Assembly: GCA_001940725.1 (NCBI GenBank)
Contig: MDVR01000047.1
Coordinates: 6,292-70,291, forward strand
Length of the DNA stretch: 64,000 bases
Direction of reading: 5' to 3'
From: Candidatus Heimdallarchaeota archaeon LC_2
GTDB lineage: Archaea; Asgardarchaeota; Heimdallarchaeia; Heimdallarchaeales; Kariarchaeaceae
Shown here: positions 46,198 to 54,314 of the stretch, one piece after another
How the letters are laid out: every line of letters starts with the position of its first letter
Position numbering within the stretch: position 1 is the stretch's first letter
Made by a program: the position numbers and the translations under genes
Notes under the pieces: model-generated
What the model was told of the DNA's origin: nothing
The model's database searches: none
What the model saw: the letters and a program-made list of their open reading frames with translations, nothing else

Positions 46198-47334
46198 ATG
46201 GATAAAGAACATGAAATAAATTTAAGTGTTATCAAGAAGGAAATATCTGCTTGGATTGATAAATTAGTTGAAGATCCAGATGAGTTTTTCTCAGCGGATT
46301 TTTTAGATGATTCTAATATTATTGAAGATGAAGAAAGTATGATTGAGATATACAATCACAATATTTCCAACCTTCAAATTCAGGCTGTCTTGACCTATTA
46401 TTACACAGATTATTTAAGAAATAACATAACACATTTCGATAAATATCACGGATCATTGAATTTATCCATTAAGGTCTATTTCGAGATTTATTCAACTGAG
46501 CATATCATATTCGAAATGAGTAATCAAGTAGGTACATTTTCTCATTCAGAAGATGCAGAAGATTATGGTGATTCACCAGATCTAGATTTCAATTCAAGTT
46601 TTGATGAAATGGTGTTGGGAATTGAACAAGCAATATCGGAACTACCAGATACAATGCAATTCAGAATAAATAAGAAAATACATAATAAATTGGATAAGCT
46701 AAGAACCAATGTTAAGAATTTACTATTTAAGAAAGAGAAGACAAAATTACAAGAATTACAGATAGATAAACAAATTGAAATTTTAGAGGATCAAATAACA
46801 GAATTACAAAAATCATTGATAAATACAATTGGCCAATCCAATGACAAAGATAATGGAGATCCAACTACAGTGACCAGTAAAGCGAACCGCAAACAATTAC
46901 AAAATCCAAATGAACAGGTTATTGAGAATAATTTCTTAGACATTGTAAAAGAAATTATTGGGAATATCGATACTTTCATCTCAGAAGAATTCGATTTGAA
47001 GCTAGATTTCTATACATTTACAACCGATTTGGAAACAGAACTAGGTCATTCGAGCCTAACACTTGAATTTAAGATAGTACATCTGATTCAAGATGAAAGG
47101 ACAGGTCAAGAAATATCTGAATATCATTTTATTGCCAAGGAAATTGAGATTTCTACAGAATTGGGTTTTGATAATTCTCTTACTATAGATATAGATTTAT
47201 GCTATTTTGATCAGAGAAGAGGAGAGTATACTGGAAGTTGGAGTATTGAAGCATTCTACAAAGAATCAGAATTTGAACTCATCAAGGCAATTAAAGAATG
47301 TCTTGAAAATTTATCTGATTTGCTAATTGAATAG
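46198..47334 (+). CDS. two-domain acidic protein with internal duplication, 378 aa
   Basis: The N-terminal (about 1-160) and C-terminal (about 240-378) parts look alike: a helix with an acidic FF or FI motif, a beta strand pair (LNLSIKVYFEIY versus LTLEFKIVHL) and a closing amphipathic helix (GIEQAISELPD versus AIKECLENLSD). A Lys/Gln-rich coiled coil (about 165-215) joins them. No catalytic motif. Family not recognised. Confidence 0.5.
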   Translation: MDKEHEINLSVIKKEISAWIDKLVEDPDEFFSADFLDDSNIIEDEESMIEIYNHNISNLQIQAVLTYYYTDYLRNNITHFDKYHGSLNLSIKVYFEIYSTEHIIFEMSNQVGTFSHSEDAEDYGDSPDLDFNSSFDEMVLGIEQAISELPDTMQFRINKKIHNKLDKLRTNVKNLLFKKEKTKLQELQIDKQIEILEDQITELQKSLINTIGQSNDKDNGDPTTVTSKANRKQLQNPNEQVIENNFLDIVKEIIGNIDTFISEEFDLKLDFYTFTTDLETELGHSSLTLEFKIVHLIQDERTGQEISEYHFIAKEIEISTELGFDNSLTIDIDLCYFDQRRGEYTGSWSIEAFYKESEFELIKAIKECLENLSDLLIE

Positions 47335-47716
47335 CATTCGATTAATCCTCATTTGTTGCATCTTTTTTTTGTAAACAAACAAATTGAAATGTGGAATTAA
47401 GATCATTGATATCATACTTTATGAACCAGTATTTTTATAATGAAATTTAATTTGCTTTTAGTTTAATATTTTACATTTTCTTTTACAATTCCTTTATCTT
47501 CTACACATTGCATACTTATACATTAATTATCATATAGAATGAGGGATAGCATATTGCTACACAAGTCGATCGAAGGGGCTAACCAGATCCATTATTTACC
47601 AATTATTAAATTGAAGTATTACTGGGAGCTTATCAGTCTCGATCGACAAATAAATTTAAATTTAACAACAATATCGTATTAATAATTTTCAGTAATAAGG
47701 GGTGAAAGATCAAACA
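47335..47716. other. intergenic upstream of Nmad3
   Basis: About 380 bases. Contains CGATCGA palindromes at about 47565 and 47640, and an ATAAATTTAAATTTAAC stretch at about 47650 that may be the Nmad3 promoter. No ORF recognised. Confidence 0.4.
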
Positions 47717-48592
47717 ATGAAAGTAATTTTGAGCCGAAAGGGATTCGATACCTATAACGGTGGTTATGCCAGCCCGATCCTTCCTGATGATACACTGATG
47801 TCATTACCAATTCCTTCGGATAGAGATAAAATACAATATTCAGATTTGAAATTTGACAATGACCATTCGTACTTTGAAAGAATGAAAGAAATTGATCCCA
47901 GACGAAAATCCAATAAAAAATATATTTCATTTAACGAGAGAACAAAATGCCACCTTGATCCAGATATTTACCGATACGTGAAACTCAGAAGAAAAGGTTG
48001 GATGCCTCTCTTCGGACCAAGTGGAAAAGCATATACCGAATTAACAAAGGAAGGAGTCTCAGTTGGAGATCTGTTCTTGTTCTATGGATGGTTCAAAAGA
48101 ACTATTGAAAAAGATGGAATACTGGAATTTGCACCCAAAGCTCAAGACCTCCATGTAATTTTTGGCTATTTACAGGTAGGTGAGATCTATCAGGTTGCTA
48201 ACAGACTATCAGATAATCCAACTTGGATGAGGTATCATCCTCATGTTGAAAATATTGATAGAAGAAAAAATCGTTCAATAGTATATGTGGCAAGTAAATT
48301 TGTAATGTGGGATGACGATATAACCGGTTCTGGAGTTTTCAGTTGTAATGAAAATGTAATATTAACAAAGAAAGGATATCCTCGTTCTCGATGGTTATTA
48401 CCCGAATTCTTCAGAAAGGTTAGAATCTACCCACATACTAGTTCCGCTTGGAGGGAAGAAGGATATTTCCAATCTACTAGCCCGGGCCAAGAATTTGTAA
48501 TTGAAGATAATGATAAAGTGGAGAATTGGGCTAAATCTTTAATTAATAGGAACGACCAATCGGAACCCGAAAGTAATTCAAAAGAAATTTGA
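47717..48592 (+). CDS. Nmad3 (nucleotide modification associated domain 3) protein
   Basis: 291 aa from the ATG at 47717 (MKVILSRKGFD); the frame's GTG at 47702 is less likely. The N-terminus KVILSRKGFDTYNGGYASPILPDDTL (in two parts) is the signature of the Nmad3 family, which is found in phage- and plasmid-borne loci linked to modified DNA bases. Further family traits are GVSVGDLFLFYGWFK and GEIYQVANRL. The biochemical activity of the family is not settled. No glycosyltransferase, TET/JBP or methyltransferase is next to it in this window. Confidence 0.75.
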   Translation: MKVILSRKGFDTYNGGYASPILPDDTLMSLPIPSDRDKIQYSDLKFDNDHSYFERMKEIDPRRKSNKKYISFNERTKCHLDPDIYRYVKLRRKGWMPLFGPSGKAYTELTKEGVSVGDLFLFYGWFKRTIEKDGILEFAPKAQDLHVIFGYLQVGEIYQVANRLSDNPTWMRYHPHVENIDRRKNRSIVYVASKFVMWDDDITGSGVFSCNENVILTKKGYPRSRWLLPEFFRKVRIYPHTSSAWREEGYFQSTSPGQEFVIEDNDKVENWAKSLINRNDQSEPESNSKEI

Positions 48593-48720
48593 GATTCTGT
48601 AATAATTAGATCGTTTCAATCACTCTTCCATCATTATCCCTAAAATATCATCTTGATCTTTGGATTAGGACAGCAACAAAAATGATTTCACTTTTTGAAT
48701 TAAAGTGGTTACTCACAAAA

Positions 48721-49299
48721 TTAAAATATTTTTTTAATTCTACTCCAAAATTTCGTCCAACCAGATTTTTCCTTCTTTTTCACTCCAACTACTTTGGTAT
48801 AGTATCCTTTTGGAAAGGGAAAATCGGGTTGTTCATGAATTTTCCTTAATTCAGGTATTGATATCGGTTTGTGGTCATATTTTTCAAAGTAGTCGAATAA
48901 CTTTGAGTAATCTTTATTTTCATCTCTTAATTTCATTAATTCAATTATTATTAAAGGGAGTCTGCTCCTACTCGCATCTAGGGGTAAGGTAAATCTAATT
49001 TCTTTACTAAGATAATTATTAATACGGGGGTATTTTTTATATTTAGGATTTAGAGAATTTAGTTTATTAAATATCTTATAGAGGTCTCCTAGTTCATTGA
49101 AATATATTTTTTGAAAGTAATTATTATTTTTAGAACCATATTTGCCACTCGAACCGTCATTTTCAGTTATTAATTTATCAACTTCCTAAAACCTTTGAAG
49201 TAACTCTTTTTCCGAAGTATCTAATTCTTTGAGTATTTCTTCCTGGTGGTGTTTTCGCATATCATCTCGATGATCTGTTGGCCGATTATATCTTTTCAT
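48721..49299 (-). CDS. hypothetical protein, 192 codons with one in-frame TAG
   Basis: From ATG 49299 the frame is open for 192 codons except for TAG at 49188-49186 (codon 38). Downstream it reads as a coherent basic/helical protein (EVDKLITENDGSSGKYG, KIYFNELGDLYKIFNKL, FTLPLDASRSRLPLIIIELM) ending in a Lys/Trp tail. The annotated-looking start at 48936 would leave only the last 71 residues. Either a nonsense mutation or amber readthrough; family not recognised. Confidence 0.55.
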
Positions 49300-49449
49300 A
49301 CAATGTAAGAACATACGTGTAATAACATATCAAGTGTCCTATTTAATTTGATATTATTTGTCTAGTGACAGGTTGTTTATTAATCGATCTTGTCTTTCTT
49401 ATTTTAAAACATTTGATATACAATTAATAAATTATTTTCTTAAATTGAA

Positions 49450-49854
49450 TTTTGTCGGTACGGAAATAGCTCTCGCTTTATATTTTTGCATATTTGGACT
49501 TTGTACGGTTATAATTGTTCTACGAATCGATCCATTCGTTACAGATTTATCCAGATATAAGCATCAAAAACAAGATAAATGAAAAATAAGGATTGAAACA
49601 TTCCATAGACGAATAGATTAATTGAACCCAGAGTAATCTCCTCTGGATCTGTTTCATCAATTACTTGATTGAATTCTGAACTACGAATTAATAAAACAAG
49701 AAATACTGTGGAGTAGACCAACCAAATCAAAGAAAATTCCAATTTAGAGACATTTATCAAATTCAGGAATACTACAATTCCAGATAATTTAACCATCATA
49801 AGTACTTCATATAGCGAATCCTATTTAAGTAAACCGTCTCTCTTTGATTCTACT
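49450..49854. repeat. 405-bp duplication, right copy
   Basis: Gap-free direct repeat of 41286-41690. The segment between the copies holds the nuclease-like, Nmad3 and other accessory genes. Confidence 0.85.
49539..49799 (-). CDS. three-TM mini membrane protein, 86 aa (copy B)
   Basis: Paralogue of the 41375 gene with 14 amino-acid differences, mostly conservative, in the first two thirds; the last 17 residues are identical. The same TATA-ATG spacing is kept. Both copies look intact. Confidence 0.65.
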   Translation of the reverse strand: MMVKLSGIVVFLNLINVSKLEFSLIWLVYSTVFLVLLIRSSEFNQVIDETDPEEITLGSINLFVYGMFQSLFFIYLVFDAYIWINL

Positions 49855-49874
49855 GATTCGATTTATACCAAATA

Positions 49875-50414
49875 TCACATTTTTACAATTTTATCATCTG
49901 AGTTTGCTTTAATCGCATCGTCGATAAATGATTGAAAGATATCAGTTACCTGTATATCATCTTTTGCAGAAGACTCAAGATATTCACTCTTCACAGATTG
50001 AGCATAAAATTTTCCTTCCTCAGCTGATACTACTCGTTTATCCTCTAAATCAACTTTGTTTCCAACAAAAACCGTTTTTACATCACCCACTTCTTCTTGA
50101 ATCTCATTTACCCATTTATCTAAATCATCAAAAGTTTGTTTATTTGTTATATCATACACTATTACTACGCCATTCGCAGCTGCATAATGCTGTTTTCGTA
50201 AGGACGATAAGAATTCTTGACCAGCTGTATCAAAAATTAATATTTTAACTGCTTGATCTTGGTAAACAGCCTGCTTGATCAAAAAATTTATCCCAATTGT
50301 TGGTTGATAATCCGATCTAAAAATATTTTTGGCAAATCTATTTGCAAGACTCGTTTTCCCCACTCTACCATCTCCCAGTAGAATTATCTTAATCATTAAA
50401 GTTTCACTAGCCAT
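49875..50414 (-). CDS. Rab/Ras-like small GTPase
   Basis: 179 aa with all G motifs: G1 GDGRVGKTS (P-loop), G2 around TIGINF, G3 DTAGQE, G4 GNKVDL, G5 ESSAK. The effector-side DxxG and switch regions read like Rab/Arf-type GTPases, which are abundant in Asgard archaea. It ends NSDDKIVKM without a prenylation cysteine, so it is probably soluble or held by a partner. Next to the right copy of the 405-bp repeat and divergent from XPD-like helicase 2. A longin/roadblock-like partner candidate is at 14.3 kb. Confidence 0.92.
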   Translation of the reverse strand: MASETLMIKIILLGDGRVGKTSLANRFAKNIFRSDYQPTIGINFLIKQAVYQDQAVKILIFDTAGQEFLSSLRKQHYAAANGVVIVYDITNKQTFDDLDKWVNEIQEEVGDVKTVFVGNKVDLEDKRVVSAEEGKFYAQSVKSEYLESSAKDDIQVTDIFQSFIDDAIKANSDDKIVKM

Positions 50415-50613
50415 TATAAATCCACATTAGAGAGATGAAACTCCCATCTTTACCAATGTGCAACTATTCTTAAGCATGGGGCTAATTTGATCTATTTAGA
50501 TCAAAATAATTGCGAATTACTATTATTTTTACACATAATTGACAAATTATCAAACTTGATTTAATGATGAATGTAGCTAACTTATGATACCGGACCGACA
50601 ATGAAAATTGATC

Positions 50614-50628
50614 TTTAGTTAAATAATA
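50614..50628 (+). promoter_or_regulatory. TATA box of XPD-like helicase 2
   Basis: TTTAGTTAAATAATA, about 26 bases before the GTG at 50648. Confidence 0.5.
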
Positions 50629-50647
50629 TTCACTGATTATCATTTTT

Positions 50648-52585
50648 GTGAATAGTACTGATGCGGATGAACCTAAGGTCGAGGAAGAAATCATAATTGA
50701 AAGAACCTTCAATGAGAATTATGCAAGAGCAATGAAACTCTTTCCCTATGATCAACCAAATCAACATCAGTATCAGATAATATCCAGAATCCTTCAATTG
50801 AAAGAAAAGGGAGTATTGCTACTAGAAGCACCCACAGGATCGGGTAAAACCATTGCCTCATTGGCCTCATTACTAGCTCGAAGACGGGATGGAGAGAAAA
50901 TAATTGTAATCGTCAGAACTGTTTCACAGATGGAACCAGTGATGAGAGAATGGGGGCGGGTTGTAGGAGGGTATGATGGTTTTCGTGAGAAGTACAATCA
51001 GGACGAGGATATAATGATACTGCCTGTAATGGGAAAAGCCAGATTATGCAAACAACTACCTTATCTCAGACAACATATGAAGTTTTCAGATATGGCAGTT
51101 CACTTCCTTTGTAAATCACTTCCTTGTAAATTATTTCCCACTCAACAAAAATTCTTCAAGGGACAATTTGCAAAACCCCTTGCTATGAGACTCAATATGT
51201 CTCTGGCTGGTCAATCCAAAAAGGGAACACCCACCATTGATCGAGTTCATCAATTCTATTCGGGATTAAAATCCTGTGGGTATTATAAACAAAGAGAACT
51301 TATGAGAGAGGCTTCCATTATTATTGCCACCTATCCATATCTGAAAGGGAATTTACTGGAATCTACACTTAAAAACATGAATATTGATATTGGCCAGGCC
51401 TATTTTCTTATTGATGAGGCTCACAACTTGGTATCTCCATCTCGCATTTCTCTTTCCATCAAACAGGTGGAGAAGGCAATTTTCCTATTTGGTAAGCTAA
51501 GGATTTTACAGAACTTGCATAATCTAATGAAACTATCAAAGAAAGTCCAATTGCATGAAATAGGTTCTGCTGAGGAGATCGATCATTTGCGTAGTGTCAT
51601 ATCAGAATGTGTGAAGAAAGTCAGAGATAAATACAGGATTACAATTGCTGATCTATCAGATAATGCTTTGATCTCACTAAATAGTTTTCTCAGTACGATT
51701 TATAATGGAGATATTATTGCTAGAAAGAATCGAATGGAGATTGTTCAATCCACTCCTGATGTTATGTTATCTGAACTATACGGTGCCAGATTGGTTGTTT
51801 TTCAATCAGGAACTTTCCAACCAATAAATTTATACAAAAAATTGTTTGGTATACACAGAGCAGAAACTTTGGTTTCCAAGGAAAGTGATGTCAGTAATCA
51901 GTTTAGATGTTATTTGAGATATAAGGGTCTTACTTCAGCTTTTAAGAAAAGATCTCCTGTATTATATCAGACCATGACCGAGGTCATAATGGAAATCGTC
52001 CCGTTCTCACCAAGACATGTTCTGGTACTATGTCCGTCTTATGATTTTAAGGATGAAATATCCCCAATTATATCAGAATATATTGAGACTCATAATCTGA
52101 AAACGAAAGTGTTGGAGGAAACAAGAAGCACTTCATCTGAGGAAATGTCCAATCTTCTCATATATGCCGATCAACCATATATTGTACTGGCAATTGCAGC
52201 TGGTAAACTTGCTGAGGGTGTTGAAGTAGTTTACAAGGGAAATTCTCTTATCTCCATGGTTATTATGGCCGGGTTGCCTTTTTCTCCCCCTAGTAAGGAC
52301 AAGGCTATCGTTATGCAGGCTATGGCACATGCTGCCAGAGATAAGCGTGCAGCCAAGCAATTCATGATGCAAATTCCTCTGGAACGTAAAGTTAGACAGG
52401 CATTTGGTAGGACCATCAGAACAGAAAAGGATAGGGGGTCACTTGTTATACTGGATTTCAGAGCGGAGAAATTCCTGAAGCAATCACTAAAACTTACTAG
52501 AGTGAGAAATTTGGAACAATTGAAAGAGAGATTGGGTTTGTTGTATAAGGATTTTCCTTCTTTAACTCAATTACGGGAAAAGTGA
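50648..52585 (+). CDS. XPD/Rad3-type DNA helicase (2)
   Basis: 645 aa, same family as the 15.9-kb helicase but clearly divergent. Walker A EAPTGSGKT (60-68), DEAH box FLIDEAHNL (about 255), motif VI RQAFGRTIRT near residue 585. Fe-S candidate Cys in KARLCKQ, HFLCKSLPCK and LKSCGYY. GTG start. Convergent with the unknown 506-aa gene on its right. Two paralogues of one helicase in 35 kb suggests distinct tasks rather than redundancy. Confidence 0.9.
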   Translation: MNSTDADEPKVEEEIIIERTFNENYARAMKLFPYDQPNQHQYQIISRILQLKEKGVLLLEAPTGSGKTIASLASLLARRRDGEKIIVIVRTVSQMEPVMREWGRVVGGYDGFREKYNQDEDIMILPVMGKARLCKQLPYLRQHMKFSDMAVHFLCKSLPCKLFPTQQKFFKGQFAKPLAMRLNMSLAGQSKKGTPTIDRVHQFYSGLKSCGYYKQRELMREASIIIATYPYLKGNLLESTLKNMNIDIGQAYFLIDEAHNLVSPSRISLSIKQVEKAIFLFGKLRILQNLHNLMKLSKKVQLHEIGSAEEIDHLRSVISECVKKVRDKYRITIADLSDNALISLNSFLSTIYNGDIIARKNRMEIVQSTPDVMLSELYGARLVVFQSGTFQPINLYKKLFGIHRAETLVSKESDVSNQFRCYLRYKGLTSAFKKRSPVLYQTMTEVIMEIVPFSPRHVLVLCPSYDFKDEISPIISEYIETHNLKTKVLEETRSTSSEEMSNLLIYADQPYIVLAIAAGKLAEGVEVVYKGNSLISMVIMAGLPFSPPSKDKAIVMQAMAHAARDKRAAKQFMMQIPLERKVRQAFGRTIRTEKDRGSLVILDFRAEKFLKQSLKLTRVRNLEQLKERLGLLYKDFPSLTQLREK

Positions 52586-52659
52586 TCGAATGATCTCCTG
52601 TTGGCCCATTATCTAATATCATTGAGTGATTTGCTATCGATCAACACTTTGATGCTTAC

Positions 52660-54180
52660 TTAGGTCATCAATATAAGAAAAGAAGATCCTTCCTCTCTAA
52701 TTTCTCTGAATACTGAATTCACTATAAGGTGTTCTAAAGCCATTTCATATGCCATCAATGATTTGTTTGTTAGGTTTACTAAATTGGTTAGCAATGTATT
52801 TTTCTCAACTTTACCATGAGAATTATAAATATTCAGAAATTCCTGGACAATATCTCTCTCAATTGGTTTGGAGATGTTTACTTGATAACCTGAATGGAAG
52901 AATTGATCTTTTTTTACATGATTTGCCAATTCCAGTACATTGTTGATTATTGTGTTTTTTGCCAGTCTTAAGGTTTGTTTACTACTCTTTTGTTCTCCCT
53001 TTTTACGACTAATATTCAATGCAACCCGGGTCAATTGATTATCCAGGATGTTTCCATTGAATAGATGTCCTAATTGCGTCCGGGTTGTAGGTAAGATCTC
53101 ATCTTCGGCTGTCTCAATTAGATCAGTGGAAATCTCTATCTTATCATTTGCGCTCCATGTTTGTTCAGGGTGCACATACAGTGATCCTATCAGATATTCG
53201 TATACATCCGAAAGAACGTTGTAATTATATCTCGAATTAATACTAAAATTCGATACAATTGGGATAGTCAGATCGGATTCCTTGAATCTAATATTATTAA
53301 TTGATTGACTTGCTGAAATGTTTAACTCCACGTTTTTCCTAGAGCTCGTTCGTTGTTTGTGAATTGAATTCAGTGTTTTCAAATTACTCTCATATCGGGT
53401 GGTATAAGTTTCCAAACTTAGTTTCTTATTACCAACTGTTATTTGATATCCAAAGTTGGGAATAACGCTCTTCATTTTCTTTATTAATTTGGTGACTGGA
53501 TTTTGCCCTATAGGATTGTAAGTAAAAGATGTGATAATGCCACCTAATCCCTTTTGTGTAATTGCAGGTGAAGAAATAATATTTGAAAAATAGATATCCT
53601 CAAATAACTTCATATCATTCAGACTACTCAGGTTAAAATCTGTATCAATTGCATCCCAATACAATTCCTGAAATTCTGTATACTTAAATGGGAGTTTTAC
53701 TATATTTTTTGGAATATATCGCCAATCCTGTGCTTTGAAATGTGATTTGATTAACGGTTTGGATCTACGAGAGTGATCCATATATCGTTGATTTACTACA
53801 TCTATTGCAACTTTTGTATTCTCACGTGGTAATGGTTTTGTTCCTAAAAAACCATCAAGTAAGACACCTCCCTCATAATTTAATAGAGATGGTCGCAGAT
53901 AAAATTTTAACTTATTTATACGCGAAATAAACCCCACCAATGTGCCATCATTTGATCTTTCTACATACCGTAGGTGGTTATAAAATTCCTGATTATCCGA
54001 GTTCGAATACAAGGCAAGCTGATTGGATATTTCGCCACTCTTGGCCTGTTGGAGTGCTTTTACAACTTTTCGATCCTGCGGACTACTTGATGTATTCTGG
54101 CCAATAAACCGAGGATCAATCCTTCTCTTATCCGCTTTATAAATATTGTATAATCGTAAGGAGTTTGGATCTGAATCCAT
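52660..54180 (-). CDS. hypothetical protein with C-terminal winged helix, 506 aa
   Basis: Not recognised. Mixed alpha/beta body, no membrane segment. The last ~65 residues look like a winged helix (VQEFLNIYNSHGKVEKNTLLTNLVNLTNKS ... HLIVNSVFREI, in two parts), as in replication and transcription factors. A TATA box lies about 24 bases upstream of the ATG at 54180. Its 3' end meets XPD-like helicase 2. A role in DNA metabolism is inferred only from position and the winged helix. Confidence 0.55.
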   Translation of the reverse strand: MDSDPNSLRLYNIYKADKRRIDPRFIGQNTSSSPQDRKVVKALQQAKSGEISNQLALYSNSDNQEFYNHLRYVERSNDGTLVGFISRINKLKFYLRPSLLNYEGGVLLDGFLGTKPLPRENTKVAIDVVNQRYMDHSRRSKPLIKSHFKAQDWRYIPKNIVKLPFKYTEFQELYWDAIDTDFNLSSLNDMKLFEDIYFSNIISSPAITQKGLGGIITSFTYNPIGQNPVTKLIKKMKSVIPNFGYQITVGNKKLSLETYTTRYESNLKTLNSIHKQRTSSRKNVELNISASQSINNIRFKESDLTIPIVSNFSINSRYNYNVLSDVYEYLIGSLYVHPEQTWSANDKIEISTDLIETAEDEILPTTRTQLGHLFNGNILDNQLTRVALNISRKKGEQKSSKQTLRLAKNTIINNVLELANHVKKDQFFHSGYQVNISKPIERDIVQEFLNIYNSHGKVEKNTLLTNLVNLTNKSLMAYEMALEHLIVNSVFREIREEGSSFLILMT

Positions 54181-54198
54181 TAAAGTAACTTAGTTGAA

Positions 54199-54210
54199 TA
54201 AGATAAAAAG
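54199..54210 (-). promoter_or_regulatory. TATA box of the 506-aa gene
   Basis: Minus strand CTTTTTATCTTATTC; about 24 bases before the ATG at 54180. Confidence 0.5.
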
Positions 54211-54314
54211 ATTTCTGCCACTGGTAATTATAACTCAATCGATCTGTTATTCCGTTATACACTCAATCTAATCTTTGCTTACTTATATACAATTCAATAC
54301 TCTATTTCTTTACA

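Noticed and set aside
49358..49582. 74-aa plus-strand ORF in the 405-bp repeat
   Set aside because: The matching frame in the other copy differs by five changes, all non-synonymous, and lacks a start; the minus-strand gene explains the repeat better.
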